Shown in pieces: positions 43,589 through 52,997 of a stretch of 64,000 nucleotides of DNA; within the stretch, counting starts at the first letter, position 1, and the number at the start of each line of letters is the position of its first letter. Made by a program: the position numbers and the translations under genes. The notes beneath the pieces were generated by a model. That model did no database searches and was not told the DNA's origin. It saw only the letters and a list, made by a program, of their open reading frames with translations. This DNA comes from Corynebacterium sp. ES2730-CONJ (GTDB lineage: Bacteria; Actinomycetota; Actinomycetes; Mycobacteriales; Mycobacteriaceae): assembly GCF_024834055.1 (NCBI RefSeq), contig NZ_JANUXZ010000002.1, positions 62,001 through 126,000 on the forward strand, written 5' to 3'.

Positions 43589-45917
43589 GGCGCCAGTCGA
43601 GTCCTTTTTCCCACTGGTTACGCGGGTCCGCCGCCGGCTGCAATGGAATCGGCTGCGGCCGCTTCTTCTCGCTTGGTTCCTTAGTTGGGCTTGTCGACGC
43701 GGCGGGGGTAGTAGTCGATATCCGCGAAGTTGATGTCTGACTGGAGGTGGCCACGTGCTCCTTCTCAGACATTTTGCGCTCCCCACCAACCTTGTTAACA
43801 AGGTCTCCCATTTCTTCCCACAGCAGAGGGGCGAGTGTTAGTGCGAACTCGTCACTGAGGTGGTTAGCGTCTCGGTACATATAGATATTGCCCATCACTG
43901 GGGGACAGAATCCATCAGGGCAAAACCAATCAGCAGTATCGATGGCGAGCATATCTGGTTTGTTCAAATACTGCGCAGCTGGATCCTTGGCGCTGTAAAT
44001 AGCGAAACGATCGCGGCCACATTTCTTGAGATCTTGGGTTTCGGCATAACACTGCGACACGATATCGGCCTGGCCGTCCGGATGGAGGAACCAAGGGTTA
44101 TCGCGCACCCCCACGAAGGCGAAGCCCTCCTTTTCCAGGAAGCGCCACAAGGTGGGATAACTCTTGGGTACCTCATCGAGACGACGCCCTATCTCAAGGA
44201 GCGGTCTGGTCGAGGTAGAGAAGACAATATCGGGGTTTAACTCCTTAAGTTTGTCCACCATAACGTCGTTGAAGGTCTGGCACTCTTTACTAAAAACTCC
44301 ATCTCGCTCATTGACGAAGGCGGGACATGATTGGCGCACGAGCGGGATGAGTCGAAAACCGTGTTCTTTACCAAGTAGATCCAACGGAGCCATCCACTGT
44401 TCAGCATGAGATCCCCCCACCACCACCATGAGTTTTTTGGCTTTTTTGTCCCCGTAAACACAATCCTTTTTGGGGTCGTCAATGACCATGACGGTGGGGT
44501 CTTGGCCAATAAAGGACATACACCCATCTCGCCAAGCCGGCGACATGCGATCGGGGAGCACATATGGGTCTGGTTCGACAGGTGCTTGGGGTACTCGTAA
44601 CATCGATAATGCTGCGGCCCCTGGGTAAAGAACTGGATCGAGATCAGTTGCGCTGAGCGCCTCTACTTCCTGCCGCCACATATTGGGAATATAGAGTGCT
44701 GCCGATATACACCCGACTACCCCCAACGCCCCAATAAGGCGGAGGCGAGAGGTCCTTGTGTCTCTTAGACTCCTCAGCGCCTGACCCATGCGTTTTTCTC
44801 CCCATATAGGTCGCTTGCCCTTTTGCATCAGTGGCTTTTCTACACAATGATGAGTCGCTACAGCTAAAACTAGGCTCACGACAATCACGCCAAGGCCTAG
44901 GACTACACCTGGTTTTTCTTCTTTAAGATAAACTGTGGAGATAATAAGTAACGGCCAATGCCACAGGTATAGCGCATACGCAATGCGCCCTAAAAAGCGC
45001 ATCATAGAGCCAGCGAGGAAGCTGACCCCTGCCCCACCGCTGATAACCACCAGGGCGGCACCTCCGAGCGGGTAAAGAGTAGCAGGGCCAGGAAAAACGT
45101 TGGCACCATCAAAAAGGAAACCTGTGCTCAGCACCATCGCTACGCCTACGATGCCGCTGAGCCTTGCGAAGTGAGAATTTAGACGGAGCCTCGAGGCGGT
45201 GAGCGCTAGAAGAGCGCCAAGGCTAAGCTCCCACATGCGTGAGAAGGTGGAGTAATAATTGAGCTGTTGATTAACTCCATAGAGATAGCAGGCGTAGCCA
45301 AAGCTCATCGAGGTCACCAAAATGAGAAATATCAATACCAACCGCTCATTGACGAGCTGTTTGGCGCGCGTAGCACCCCACCGAGTACTTAGGGCAACCA
45401 GGCTACCGAGGGCGATGGCGAATATATAGAACTGCCCTTGCACCGCCATGGACCATAAGTGCTGCAAAGGGCTGACGGTACTGGTAGCCGCGCCGTAACT
45501 GGCACCCTGGATAGCTAATTCCCAGTTCTGATAATAGAAAAGACTCGCTTGCATCTGGGATGCGAGGTTAAGGCTGCGTAGCTCAGGGGTGAGAACATAG
45601 ACGGCTGCCCCCGTGAGTGCAACTACTAGCGCGAGTGAAGGTACTAAGCGTCGGATAGTGCGCCACAGGGGCCAAAACGGATTGGGATCCGCTTGGGGAC
45701 GGCGAGCATAACGGAGTTGGGCACCGAGAAAGAAATAGCCGGATAGCAGCAAGAATACATCGACTCCGCCGGATACTCGCCCGACAAAGACATGAAAAAT
45801 GACCACAAAAGTGATAGCTAGACCGCGCAAGCCATCAAGATCATAACGATATTTGCTCGCATCGAGTTGTTCCAACGGTAACCCCACACAATCGCCAGTA
45901 GTCTTTTTACGAGCCAC
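43572..45917 (-). CDS. Membrane O-acyltransferase with SGNH domain (OafA type)
   Basis: The 781-residue protein has an acyltransferase-3 domain of about ten membrane helices (residues 20-400), with the catalytic FHVFVGRVSGGVDVFLLLSGYFF near 40, followed by an extracytoplasmic SGNH hydrolase-like domain. The serine motif is VVGGSHAEQW near 515 (GGSH where GDSH is usual) and the Asp-x-x-His pair is DANHLSDEF near 695. A Ser/Thr/Pro- and Lys-rich tail follows. Such proteins acetylate surface glycans or lipids; in corynebacteria, O-acyl transfer to envelope sugars or trehalose lipids is plausible. Substrate unknown. It lies convergent with DUF3151. Confidence 0.86.
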   Translation of the reverse strand: MARKKTTGDCVGLPLEQLDASKYRYDLDGLRGLAITFVVIFHVFVGRVSGGVDVFLLLSGYFFLGAQLRYARRPQADPNPFWPLWRTIRRLVPSLALVVALTGAAVYVLTPELRSLNLASQMQASLFYYQNWELAIQGASYGAATSTVSPLQHLWSMAVQGQFYIFAIALGSLVALSTRWGATRAKQLVNERLVLIFLILVTSMSFGYACYLYGVNQQLNYYSTFSRMWELSLGALLALTASRLRLNSHFARLSGIVGVAMVLSTGFLFDGANVFPGPATLYPLGGAALVVISGGAGVSFLAGSMMRFLGRIAYALYLWHWPLLIISTVYLKEEKPGVVLGLGVIVVSLVLAVATHHCVEKPLMQKGKRPIWGEKRMGQALRSLRDTRTSRLRLIGALGVVGCISAALYIPNMWRQEVEALSATDLDPVLYPGAAALSMLRVPQAPVEPDPYVLPDRMSPAWRDGCMSFIGQDPTVMVIDDPKKDCVYGDKKAKKLMVVVGGSHAEQWMAPLDLLGKEHGFRLIPLVRQSCPAFVNERDGVFSKECQTFNDVMVDKLKELNPDIVFSTSTRPLLEIGRRLDEVPKSYPTLWRFLEKEGFAFVGVRDNPWFLHPDGQADIVSQCYAETQDLKKCGRDRFAIYSAKDPAAQYLNKPDMLAIDTADWFCPDGFCPPVMGNIYMYRDANHLSDEFALTLAPLLWEEMGDLVNKVGGERKMSEKEHVATSSQTSTSRISTTTPAASTSPTKEPSEKKRPQPIPLQPAADPRNQWEKGLDWRLSPDL

Positions 45918-46010
45918 GCACGCTCTCCGACAACCGCGAGGCGCGAGCTTTTTTAACTCGTATCATTCTAGTAAAAGAATAGGGCTTCTAATAATTCAGA
46001 CACCAAAAAA

Positions 46011-46053
46011 CCCGCCCGCGACCTGTTCTTTTTTAAGAAAGGGTACGGGCGGG
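46011..46053 (-). terminator. Terminator of the Cj0069-like gene
   Basis: CCCGCCCG (46011-46018) pairs with CGGGCGGG (46046-46053). Read on the minus strand it is followed by TTTTTTGG, a U tract. Confidence 0.7.
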
Positions 46054-46104
46054 ATGGGGAAGCTCTTCACCATTTCCCCACATAACCGGGGCGGGTAATT
46101 TTAA

Positions 46105-47163
46105 TCAGGCATGCAGCGCTTCAACGCGCCCAATAGCTTCCTGGGCTACGAGCTGCTGGATCCCCATATCAAGCTCGGAGGTAAATCCTACGCAGGAGCA
46201 GTTAATTTCTCCCAGCACATAAGTGTCCTCGCCGTTTTCTCCATCGGCAAGCATGAAATCAGCGGTCCAAATAAGCGGAATATTATCTCCGCCGAGTTTC
46301 TCAGCTATCTCTGGGCGAGCGGCGGCGAACTGATCGACGAGCTCCTGCCATGCCTCCGGTTTATCGTATGTGTACTTAGCACCAGAGAACAGTGTGGCAG
46401 AGAAATTGTCCCCGCCGGCGGCTGGCTTTTTGTGCACAACGAAAACTGGGTGGGGTCCTACGAGGAGGATGCGAATTTCTCCTTCGACGATACGGGGCAT
46501 GAATCGCATATCCACGAGCATGCCGTTGTCGCCGATGATATATTGGTCGCAGAAGTCCATAAAATCGCCCAGTTTATGCACCTCAGTGTGGTTGTCTACA
46601 GCCTCAGTGCAGCGCACGAGGGTATCAAGCGGCAACGCTGTGCCGGGCTCCACAGTGGCCTGCAACTCGGAATCCTCGAGACGTACGCGCCAGATGCCCG
46701 AACCCGTTGACCCTCGATTCTGCTTAAGCACTCGTTCACCATACGAAAGTGAGGTGGGAAAGGTTTCATGGAAAGTAGCGACATCGTAATAAGCTGCGGT
46801 ATCGGTGGGAACCAAATCGGTGTCTTTAAGTTTGACCAGAGCATCCTTAGCACCATAAGCCATCATCTCCTCAGGAGTGGACATACCGACTAGACCAGCG
46901 TCTGATAGCTTAGTCAGAAGCTCAAAATAACCCTTCTCGCCACCAGGGATGCTGCCAGGATTAACCCGAGAGATATAGGCATCAAAATTGGCAGAAATAT
47001 AATCAAAGAGACCGTCAGCCCACTCAGGTCGATAGAAAACGACCTCAGCATGCCACCCCTTATCCTCAATGGCCTTGACGATGGGCATCGTATCTTTTCG
47101 GTGCCCATTAAAGCCCTTGTCAGAGCCTCCTTCAACCTCAAAAACTACAATACTCTTGTGCAT
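46105..47163 (-). CDS. Cj0069-family ATP-grasp-like protein
   Basis: This 352-residue protein resembles the Cj0069 family, seen in Campylobacter and many corynebacteria. It has an ATP-grasp layout: an N-terminal Rossmann-like half (VVFEVEGGSDKGFNGHRKDT start), a lysine/glycine nucleotide loop VLKQNRGSTGSGIWRV near 155, an acidic metal site DMRFMPRIVEGEIRILLVG near 225 and a final ICD-type VLGEINCSCVGFTSEL near 325. A ligase joining a carboxylate to an amine or thiol is likely; substrates are unknown. ATG 47163 has GAAAGG upstream. The 5' region is long and has a DtxR-like dyad. Confidence 0.75.
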   Translation of the reverse strand: MHKSIVVFEVEGGSDKGFNGHRKDTMPIVKAIEDKGWHAEVVFYRPEWADGLFDYISANFDAYISRVNPGSIPGGEKGYFELLTKLSDAGLVGMSTPEEMMAYGAKDALVKLKDTDLVPTDTAAYYDVATFHETFPTSLSYGERVLKQNRGSTGSGIWRVRLEDSELQATVEPGTALPLDTLVRCTEAVDNHTEVHKLGDFMDFCDQYIIGDNGMLVDMRFMPRIVEGEIRILLVGPHPVFVVHKKPAAGGDNFSATLFSGAKYTYDKPEAWQELVDQFAAARPEIAEKLGGDNIPLIWTADFMLADGENGEDTYVLGEINCSCVGFTSELDMGIQQLVAQEAIGRVEALHA

Positions 47164-47697
47164 ATATAACCTTTCATAGCTACCAATCTCACCGATCATC
47201 ATTGCATTTATTTACCGCTATCGACTCCCCTTCGAGATCAGTGGTTCTTCATGCTGAAGGCAACGAAGCTTATAGGAGCATGCGCGGACTCTCGGTGACC
47301 TTATCTAGTGAAACTAATTTCTAATTGACGCACCCCATCCTTATCTTGAACCAGCCTCAAGAGCTGGAAAGACGTGGGTTGGGCACCTCTTTTAGGCTAA
47401 CTTAACTGTCGCCATCACGAGCGGTAAAAAGCCTATGGAGTAATCAACACCACATATCTTTTCTTCGGCTCTCCCCCTTGCCGTTGACATTGTTAAGCTT
47501 TAATAGAAATTGACAAAGATTAGCATGTTGACACGTGCCCAGCGAGGCGGTTTCTAAGGTCACCGACTGCTTCCGTTCTGATTTGTCGCGGCATATCCTC
47601 GAGCTGATTGTGGTGGCTGCGAGATCGATTGCACTATAACCCAGAAATTTTCTTCATTTCCCTTAAATTGTTTATCAGAAAGGTTTAATACTTCATT
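47164..47697. other. Long divergent intergenic region between the ATP-grasp gene and sseA
   Basis: I find no gene in these 534 bp. Three TTGACA-like hexamers cluster near 47483-47532 (GTTGACATTG, ATTGACAAAG, GTTGACACGT), towards sseA, and could be -35 elements. A DtxR-like dyad lies near 47392. The sseA start region has GAAAGG about 14 bp before the ATG. Confidence 0.6.
47392..47410. promoter_or_regulatory. Possible DtxR-type iron box
   Basis: TTAGGCTAACTTAACTGTC matches roughly two thirds of the DtxR consensus (TTAGGTTAGSCTAACCTAA), mainly in its left half. It would suggest iron control of one of the divergent genes; the match is weak. Confidence 0.25.
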
Positions 47698-48597
47698 ATG
47701 GCCCTGCCCTTTGACCCGTACCCCCCTTTTCGCGAATTCGCGCATCCCGAACGCATAGTCTCCTCATCATGGCTATCGGCTCACTTAGGCACCCCCGGAT
47801 TATGCGTAATCGAATCTGATGAAGGGAAGAGCTTATATAATATCGGCCATTTACCTGGCGCCATCCGAATTGACTGGGGTGAGGACTTAAATGACCCCCT
47901 AGCCCACGACTTTATTAGCAGCGAGCAGTTCGCTCAATTAATGCGGAAAAAGGGTATTAGCCGAGACGATACGGTTGTTATCTACGGCGAAAGATCGAAT
48001 TGGTGGGCCGCATATACCTTGTGGATCTTTGAGCTCTTTGGGCACCCCGATGTTCGTCTTCTAGATGGCGGACGAGATGCGTGGATTTTAGAAGAGCGCG
48101 ATATTTCCTTTGATATCCCACACTTACCTGAAAGTGACTACCCTGTGGTTGCGCGCAATGACGAGCTACTGCGGGCATTTGTCGAAGAAGTAGCCCAGGT
48201 TGTGACCCAAGATCAATCCCACTCTCTCGTCGTTGATGCCCGGAGCAACAAGGAGTACCAGGGCTTAGAGCACCGGGATGAAGCACTCGACCTCACCGAA
48301 CGTCAGGGTCATATTCCAGGTGCTGTAAATATCCCCTGGGAAAAAGCCCTTTATGCCAACGGTCGCTTCCGTAAACGCTCGGAATTAGCGAATTTATACC
48401 ACGATCTTGTAGAAAGAGACGAGATCATTGTCTACTGTAGCGCTGGTAACCGGGCTGCCCTAACATGGTTTGTCCTCAAGTATTTGCTAGGAAAAGAAAA
48501 CACCCGTCTTTATGACGGCTCGTGGCTGGAGTGGAGCAATATGGTGCGCAAGGAAGTCCGCCGCGGCCCGCATCCCTTCGGCACTGAGACTACCTAA
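47698..48597 (+). CDS. sseA: Thiosulfate/3-mercaptopyruvate sulfurtransferase
   Basis: A two-domain rhodanese of 299 residues. The N-terminal inactive domain has GHLPGAIRIDWGEDLND near residue 56. The C-terminal catalytic domain has GHIPGAVNIPWEKAL near 202 and the persulfide-forming Cys in VYCSAGNRAA near 245, which fits the C-x-x-G-x-R loop. In Corynebacteriales it is regularly placed next to the biotin carboxylase accA3/accBC, as here (Rv3283 position). It may detoxify cyanide or mobilise sulfane sulfur. Gap to accBC is about 290 bp. Confidence 0.92.
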   Translation: MALPFDPYPPFREFAHPERIVSSSWLSAHLGTPGLCVIESDEGKSLYNIGHLPGAIRIDWGEDLNDPLAHDFISSEQFAQLMRKKGISRDDTVVIYGERSNWWAAYTLWIFELFGHPDVRLLDGGRDAWILEERDISFDIPHLPESDYPVVARNDELLRAFVEEVAQVVTQDQSHSLVVDARSNKEYQGLEHRDEALDLTERQGHIPGAVNIPWEKALYANGRFRKRSELANLYHDLVERDEIIVYCSAGNRAALTWFVLKYLLGKENTRLYDGSWLEWSNMVRKEVRRGPHPFGTETT

Positions 48598-48889
48598 TAC
48601 TCGTTAATCGTGCTGGCCAGTTCAAAGGTGGGTTTCAGTATCGCCTGAAGTGGTAACCCCTTGTACATGATCTCTGTAGAATAGAGATATGCGAAAAGGT
48701 GATCTGAGCAACCCTTATCAGGTAAAGTTTTTTCGACAAAACATTTTAAGGGGTGTAAGCGTCGTCCTTTGTCTAGTCATAGGCTGAAAAGGGACGTGAC
48801 TTACGGCGCAACCCAGCGGGGGATCTCCTCTCGAGCTTTTCAACCACCACAAGAAAATATCCACCTTAGAGTAACCAGGAGTGCTTCAC

Positions 48890-50662
48890 GTGACTGTGGA
48901 ACAGAAAAAAATCACCAAAGTACTCGTCGCTAATCGCGGCGAGATAGCCATTCGCGTGATCCGCGCAGCTCGTGACGCCAATATCGCAAGCGTCGCGGTG
49001 TACGCTGAGCCCGATGCTGATGCACCCTTTGTTTCGCTTGCCGACGAAGCTTTCGCACTGGGCGGACAAAACTCCGCGGAATCCTACCTTGTGATCGACA
49101 AAATCCTCGATGCCGCAAAAAAATCCGGCGCCGATGCGATCCACCCAGGCTACGGATTCCTCTCCGAGAACGCAGACTTTGCTCAAGCAGTCATCGATTC
49201 TGGTCTGATCTGGATCGGTCCTTCCCCGCAATCCATTAAGGATCTGGGAGACAAGGTGACCGCTCGGCACATCGCTTTAACCGCCGAAGCCCCCATGGCA
49301 CCGGGAACCAAAGAACCTGTCCGCGATGCACAGGAAGTCATCGCATTCGCGGAGGAATACGGTCTGCCGATCGCTATCAAAGCCGCCTTCGGTGGCGGCG
49401 GCCGCGGCATGAAGGTGGCTTATACTATGGACGACGTAGCGGAGCTCTTTGATTCCGCCACGCGAGAAGCCACCGCCGCCTTCGGCCGTGGAGAGTGCTT
49501 CGTGGAGCGCTACCTTGACAAGGCGCGCCACGTTGAGTGCCAAGTTCTTGCCGATCAACACGGCAATGTCATCGTCGCAGGTACTCGCGATTGCTCCCTC
49601 CAGCGTCGCTTCCAAAAAGTAGTTGAGGAAGCTCCTGCCCCCTTCTTAACGGATGAACAACGCACGCAACTACACGAATCCGCAAAGCGCATCTGCCGCG
49701 AGGCTCACTACTATGGTGCGGGCACTGTGGAGTATCTCGTGGGTTCCGATGGACTTATCTCCTTCCTCGAGGTCAATACCCGCCTGCAGGTCGAACACCC
49801 CGTTACCGAAGCAACAACGGGACTAGACCTCGTGCGGGAACAGTTCCGCATCGCCGAAGGAAAGCCACTGCATATCACCGAAGATCCTGCGCCGCGCGGC
49901 CATGCTTTTGAATTCCGCATTAACGGCGAGGATCCAGGCAATAATTTCATGCCCGCCCCAGGCATCATTACCGCTTATAACGAGCCGTCAGGCCCTGGCG
50001 TACGCGTTGATTCTGGTGTGAGGCAGGGCTCCATCATCAGCGGACAGTTTGACTCGATGTTGGCCAAACTAATCGTCTATGGTGAGACTCGGCAAGAGGC
50101 GCTCGAGCGCTCCCGGCGCGCCCTGGCGGAATACACCATCGAGGGTATGCCCACCTCCTTGAATTTTCATCGCCATATCGTGGCAAACCCCGCCTTTATA
50201 GGCTCTGATGAGGATTTTGATATCTATACCAAATGGATCGAGGAGGAATGGGTCAATCCCCTTGAACCCTTTGCCGATCCCGACGAGATCCCCGACGACG
50301 AGGAGTCATCAGCGAGTACCACGGTGGTCGTTGAGATTAATGGGCGCCGCGTTGAAATTGCTATCCCTGCAGATCTGGCCCTCGGTGGCCAAACTCCTCG
50401 TAAAAAAGTTCGCAAGCGGCGCTCCAGCGGAGCTAAGACCCAAGCTTCAGGCGATGCCGTTATCGCCCCTATGCAGGGCACCGTCACTAAGGTATCTGTC
50501 CACGAAGGCGATGAGGTATCCGAGGGCGATGTGGTGGTGGTACTGGAAGCAATGAAGATGGAAAACCCCGTCAAGGCTCATAAATCGGGAACTGTCACTG
50601 GCTTAAGCGTCGAAACTGGCCAAGGTGTCAGTAAGAATGACGTGCTCCTAGAATTGCAGTAG
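48890..50662 (+). CDS. accBC: Biotin carboxylase / biotin carboxyl carrier fusion (AccBC)
   Basis: The alpha subunit shared by the acyl-CoA carboxylases; with AccD1 and AccD2 it makes malonyl-CoA and carboxylated long chains. The biotin carboxylase part (about residues 8-455) has [17 protein letters not shown], the ATP-grasp loop [14 protein letters not shown] and the [14 protein letters not shown] active-site block. A short hinge leads to the BCCP domain with biotinylation site EAMKMEN about 30 residues from the end. GTG 48890 is chosen because AGGAG lies 8 bp before it; a longer frame starts at 48881. Its partner accD genes and ligase birA are in this window. Confidence 0.95.
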   Translation: MTVEQKKITKVLVANRGEIAIRVIRAARDANIASVAVYAEPDADAPFVSLADEAFALGGQNSAESYLVIDKILDAAKKSGADAIHPGYGFLSENADFAQAVIDSGLIWIGPSPQSIKDLGDKVTARHIALTAEAPMAPGTKEPVRDAQEVIAFAEEYGLPIAIKAAFGGGGRGMKVAYTMDDVAELFDSATREATAAFGRGECFVERYLDKARHVECQVLADQHGNVIVAGTRDCSLQRRFQKVVEEAPAPFLTDEQRTQLHESAKRICREAHYYGAGTVEYLVGSDGLISFLEVNTRLQVEHPVTEATTGLDLVREQFRIAEGKPLHITEDPAPRGHAFEFRINGEDPGNNFMPAPGIITAYNEPSGPGVRVDSGVRQGSIISGQFDSMLAKLIVYGETRQEALERSRRALAEYTIEGMPTSLNFHRHIVANPAFIGSDEDFDIYTKWIEEEWVNPLEPFADPDEIPDDEESSASTTVVVEINGRRVEIAIPADLALGGQTPRKKVRKRRSSGAKTQASGDAVIAPMQGTVTKVSVHEGDEVSEGDVVVVLEAMKMENPVKAHKSGTVTGLSVETGQGVSKNDVLLELQ

Positions 50663-50719
50663 TCCGCCCAGTCCCCTCACGGTATGGGAGGGGATACTCC
50701 AGAGGCCCCTAACTGCGGC

Positions 50720-50725
50720 TAAACT
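50720..50725 (+). promoter_or_regulatory. -10 box before the conserved gene at 50734
   Basis: TAAACT lies 8 bp before ATG 50734, with no Shine-Dalgarno sequence, as for accD1. Confidence 0.4.
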
Positions 50726-50733
50726 ACAAAAGC

Positions 50734-51087
50734 ATGGACGTAATCGAACTCAATGGGGGACGCTTTTATTTGCGCCCGCTTCACGACGACAACCGCATCG
50801 ATGATCGCCCCGCTCTCGCGCAGATCACCGATAATCCCCAGGAGATTCTCACTAGAGCTCGAAGCTCAGCGAAAGACTATTACTGGGCAATCTGCGAACA
50901 AACCCGCGTGGATATGGTAGCTCTCGCTCACTTCGACGGGACTATAATCACCACAACTCCTATCGGCGACCCTGATAGAGTTCTCCCCAATGATCCGGTT
51001 CTGCCGGCGATGACCGTTCAGGACGCTGCTGATTTAGGCCGGGAAGTTGTAGCACGCTATATAGACAGACACAACCACTCAATTTGA
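50734..51087 (+). CDS. Hypothetical protein beside accBC
   Basis: A 117-residue protein that I do not recognise. It opens with MDVIELNGGRFYLRPLHDDNRIDDRPAL, a pattern reminiscent of the first strand and loop of GNAT acetyltransferases, but the acetyl-CoA loop is missing. It is soluble, slightly acidic and has the repeated DPDRVLPNDPVLPA turn region. It lies between accBC and htpG, ends at a strong bidirectional terminator and appears to have its own leaderless promoter. Confidence 0.6.
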   Translation: MDVIELNGGRFYLRPLHDDNRIDDRPALAQITDNPQEILTRARSSAKDYYWAICEQTRVDMVALAHFDGTIITTTPIGDPDRVLPNDPVLPAMTVQDAADLGREVVARYIDRHNHSI

Positions 51088-51100
51088 GAAAGATCAAGAG

Positions 51101-51139
51101 AAAAAAAGGGGGTGATTGGATACCACCCCCTCTTTTTTC
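51101..51139. terminator. Bidirectional terminator between hypothetical gene and htpG
   Basis: AGAAAAAAAGGGGGTG pairs with CACCCCCTCTTTTTTCT around ATTGGATAC-type loop bases. U tracts form on both strands, suitable for ending both convergent transcripts. Confidence 0.85.
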
Positions 51140-51174
51140 TATTGGGGAGTAGGGGTACCCCTACTCCCCAATAG
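51139..51174. repeat. 36-bp perfect palindrome (TATTGGGG family, copy 5) over htpG stop
   Basis: CTATTGGGGAGTAGGGG, TA, then CCCCTACTCCCCAATAG: a perfect palindrome with centre GGTACC. It holds the htpG stop (51161-51163) and the codons for its last residues SIGE. Confidence 0.92.
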
Positions 51175-52948
51175 AGATATTGATGAGCGCGGAATAAACT
51201 TCAGTTGCCCACGTTCGCGCCTGTATATTTAGCGAGTGGCGTCCTGCTAGGAGCGCCTGGATATACAAACCCCTAATGGCATTCGTGATAACCGGCCTCC
51301 CCTGAGCCTTGAGCAATTGGTACACAAGTGTCGACTGAGCATTGAGGACAAGCTGGGCGCGAGCGTCGTCAAGCTCGGGTTGTAATTTCTCGAACTGATC
51401 AAGTAATCCTGCTAACCCAGAGTCTCCCACCGCTTCGCGAGCATTTTTTTCCAAGACTCCAGCGCCCGCTGCGTCGCGCGGTACAACTAGAACTGGCACG
51501 CTTGAAGGATTAAAATTGCGCACAATCACCGCTATGTCTTGGCCCTCCAGAGCCTGCTGGCAGGCGGCAATGAGGGGAAGGAATTGAGATTCATCGCTTG
51601 GTGAGAGTTTCTTAAAAGCGCCCACGATATCAGCCGTAGTTACTGTCACAACCGCGTGATCCGGATGATCGAGACGAACCTGCTCAATGATCTCCTGATC
51701 GTAGACATACCCGGCGTTAACGACCACCAAATCATTGGCAGCAGCCACGGGCACGATCGCCTGGAATTGATGGTCGGTTGCACAATAGCGCAGCGGACCC
51801 TTCGCCATAACTGCACCAAGCGTGAGCCGACCATGCGAGGTTTCCATCGGTACAGCGCGCACGACGAGGTCCCGAGTTTCTCGATCAGTCGTAGCTAGGG
51901 CTTTCAGACCCGCCATATGCAGGCTGAGGAAACGTCTAAACTCGTCATCCTCAAGTGAATTCATCCATGCGCGAATAGCTTTACCAATTTGTTCACGGGT
52001 GTCGTCTAATAGTTCATCGTCGACGATATCGTCGCGACTCGCTGTGGGCCTGAGATAATCAGTATTACCTACGACGCGCACGAAATATGCCCATTCAGGG
52101 ACCAGATCGGTGATTTTGGATGACAGTAAGATATTGCGGAGATAAAGCCGATGCCGTGCGCTACTCCCTGGATGAGTGGCGTGGCCATAAACGAAAGCGA
52201 CCCCGGTGAAACCAGCGATCTCTACGCTCACATCGATGATGGCAAAAGGTTCGAAACCGAAATGCTGCTTACACCATTGCACTTGGCGCCGGCGGGTATC
52301 CTCCCACACAGGGATAGGCTCGCTGATGAGGACCTCACCCCCATATACCCCCTCTACCCCAATAGTGACGGGGAGATATTCACCGTAACGGCGCGCGATC
52401 TCAGCGATCTGCTGCTTATCAAAATCGGCTTCACCGGGAATTGCTTGCAAAACCACGAGCGTGCCCTGCCGCGGTAGATCGTCACGATCTGCAACAGCTG
52501 ACACCTCCCACGTGCCGTTCGCATGACCACGCCAACATACGGTTGGAGCGTTATCGCCGTTCTTGGTGTACACCGTGATCTCGTTGGAGACGAGAAAACA
52601 GGAAAGTAGGCCGATGCCAAATTGACCCAGATAGTCCGATCGGCGGAGTCCGAATTCGTCGCGCTTCGACGAGCCGCCAATGGTGGCTAGGAGCTGCTTC
52701 GCTTGATCCTCGGTGAGCCCAATGCCATTATCGATGACCTTGAGCTCGCGTTTATCCACGATCAGACGGATGGTACCCCCATCATCCCAATGGGGATCGG
52801 CAAGGGTACGCGCGTGGATAGCATCGACTCCATTTTGCAACAGCTCCCGAATATACACATTGGAGCTGTTGTATAGATTGCGCGACAGCAGTTCAACCAT
52901 GCCGCCCAAATCTACTTGGAATTGACCTTGTTCATTCGAGTTGGACAC
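51161..52948 (-). CDS. htpG: HSP90-family chaperone HtpG
   Basis: The 595-residue protein is an actinobacterial HSP90 with the N-terminal GHKL ATPase: ELLQNGVDAIHAR near residue 37 (catalytic Glu, Asn), VIDNGIGLTEDQAKQLL near 73 (DxGxG) and DYLGQFGIGLLSCF near 103 (GxxG lid). The middle domain and a C-terminal dimerisation domain follow, but sequence similarity there is weak and the whole is shorter than E. coli HtpG. The C-terminal residues SIGE and the stop derive from the palindromic element, so the end may have been altered by its insertion. Transcribed alone. Confidence 0.88.
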   Translation of the reverse strand: MSNSNEQGQFQVDLGGMVELLSRNLYNSSNVYIRELLQNGVDAIHARTLADPHWDDGGTIRLIVDKRELKVIDNGIGLTEDQAKQLLATIGGSSKRDEFGLRRSDYLGQFGIGLLSCFLVSNEITVYTKNGDNAPTVCWRGHANGTWEVSAVADRDDLPRQGTLVVLQAIPGEADFDKQQIAEIARRYGEYLPVTIGVEGVYGGEVLISEPIPVWEDTRRRQVQWCKQHFGFEPFAIIDVSVEIAGFTGVAFVYGHATHPGSSARHRLYLRNILLSSKITDLVPEWAYFVRVVGNTDYLRPTASRDDIVDDELLDDTREQIGKAIRAWMNSLEDDEFRRFLSLHMAGLKALATTDRETRDLVVRAVPMETSHGRLTLGAVMAKGPLRYCATDHQFQAIVPVAAANDLVVVNAGYVYDQEIIEQVRLDHPDHAVVTVTTADIVGAFKKLSPSDESQFLPLIAACQQALEGQDIAVIVRNFNPSSVPVLVVPRDAAGAGVLEKNAREAVGDSGLAGLLDQFEKLQPELDDARAQLVLNAQSTLVYQLLKAQGRPVITNAIRGLYIQALLAGRHSLNIQARTWATEVYSALINISIGE

Positions 52949-52997
52949 ACATACCTCGTCGTGGGGAAGTTGGGGGATCTAGAGTATTTGAATCTTT

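Noticed and set aside
52340..52375. Another ACCCCAATAG stretch inside htpG
   Set aside because: Only one half-arm is present with no matching inverted arm; ordinary coding sequence.
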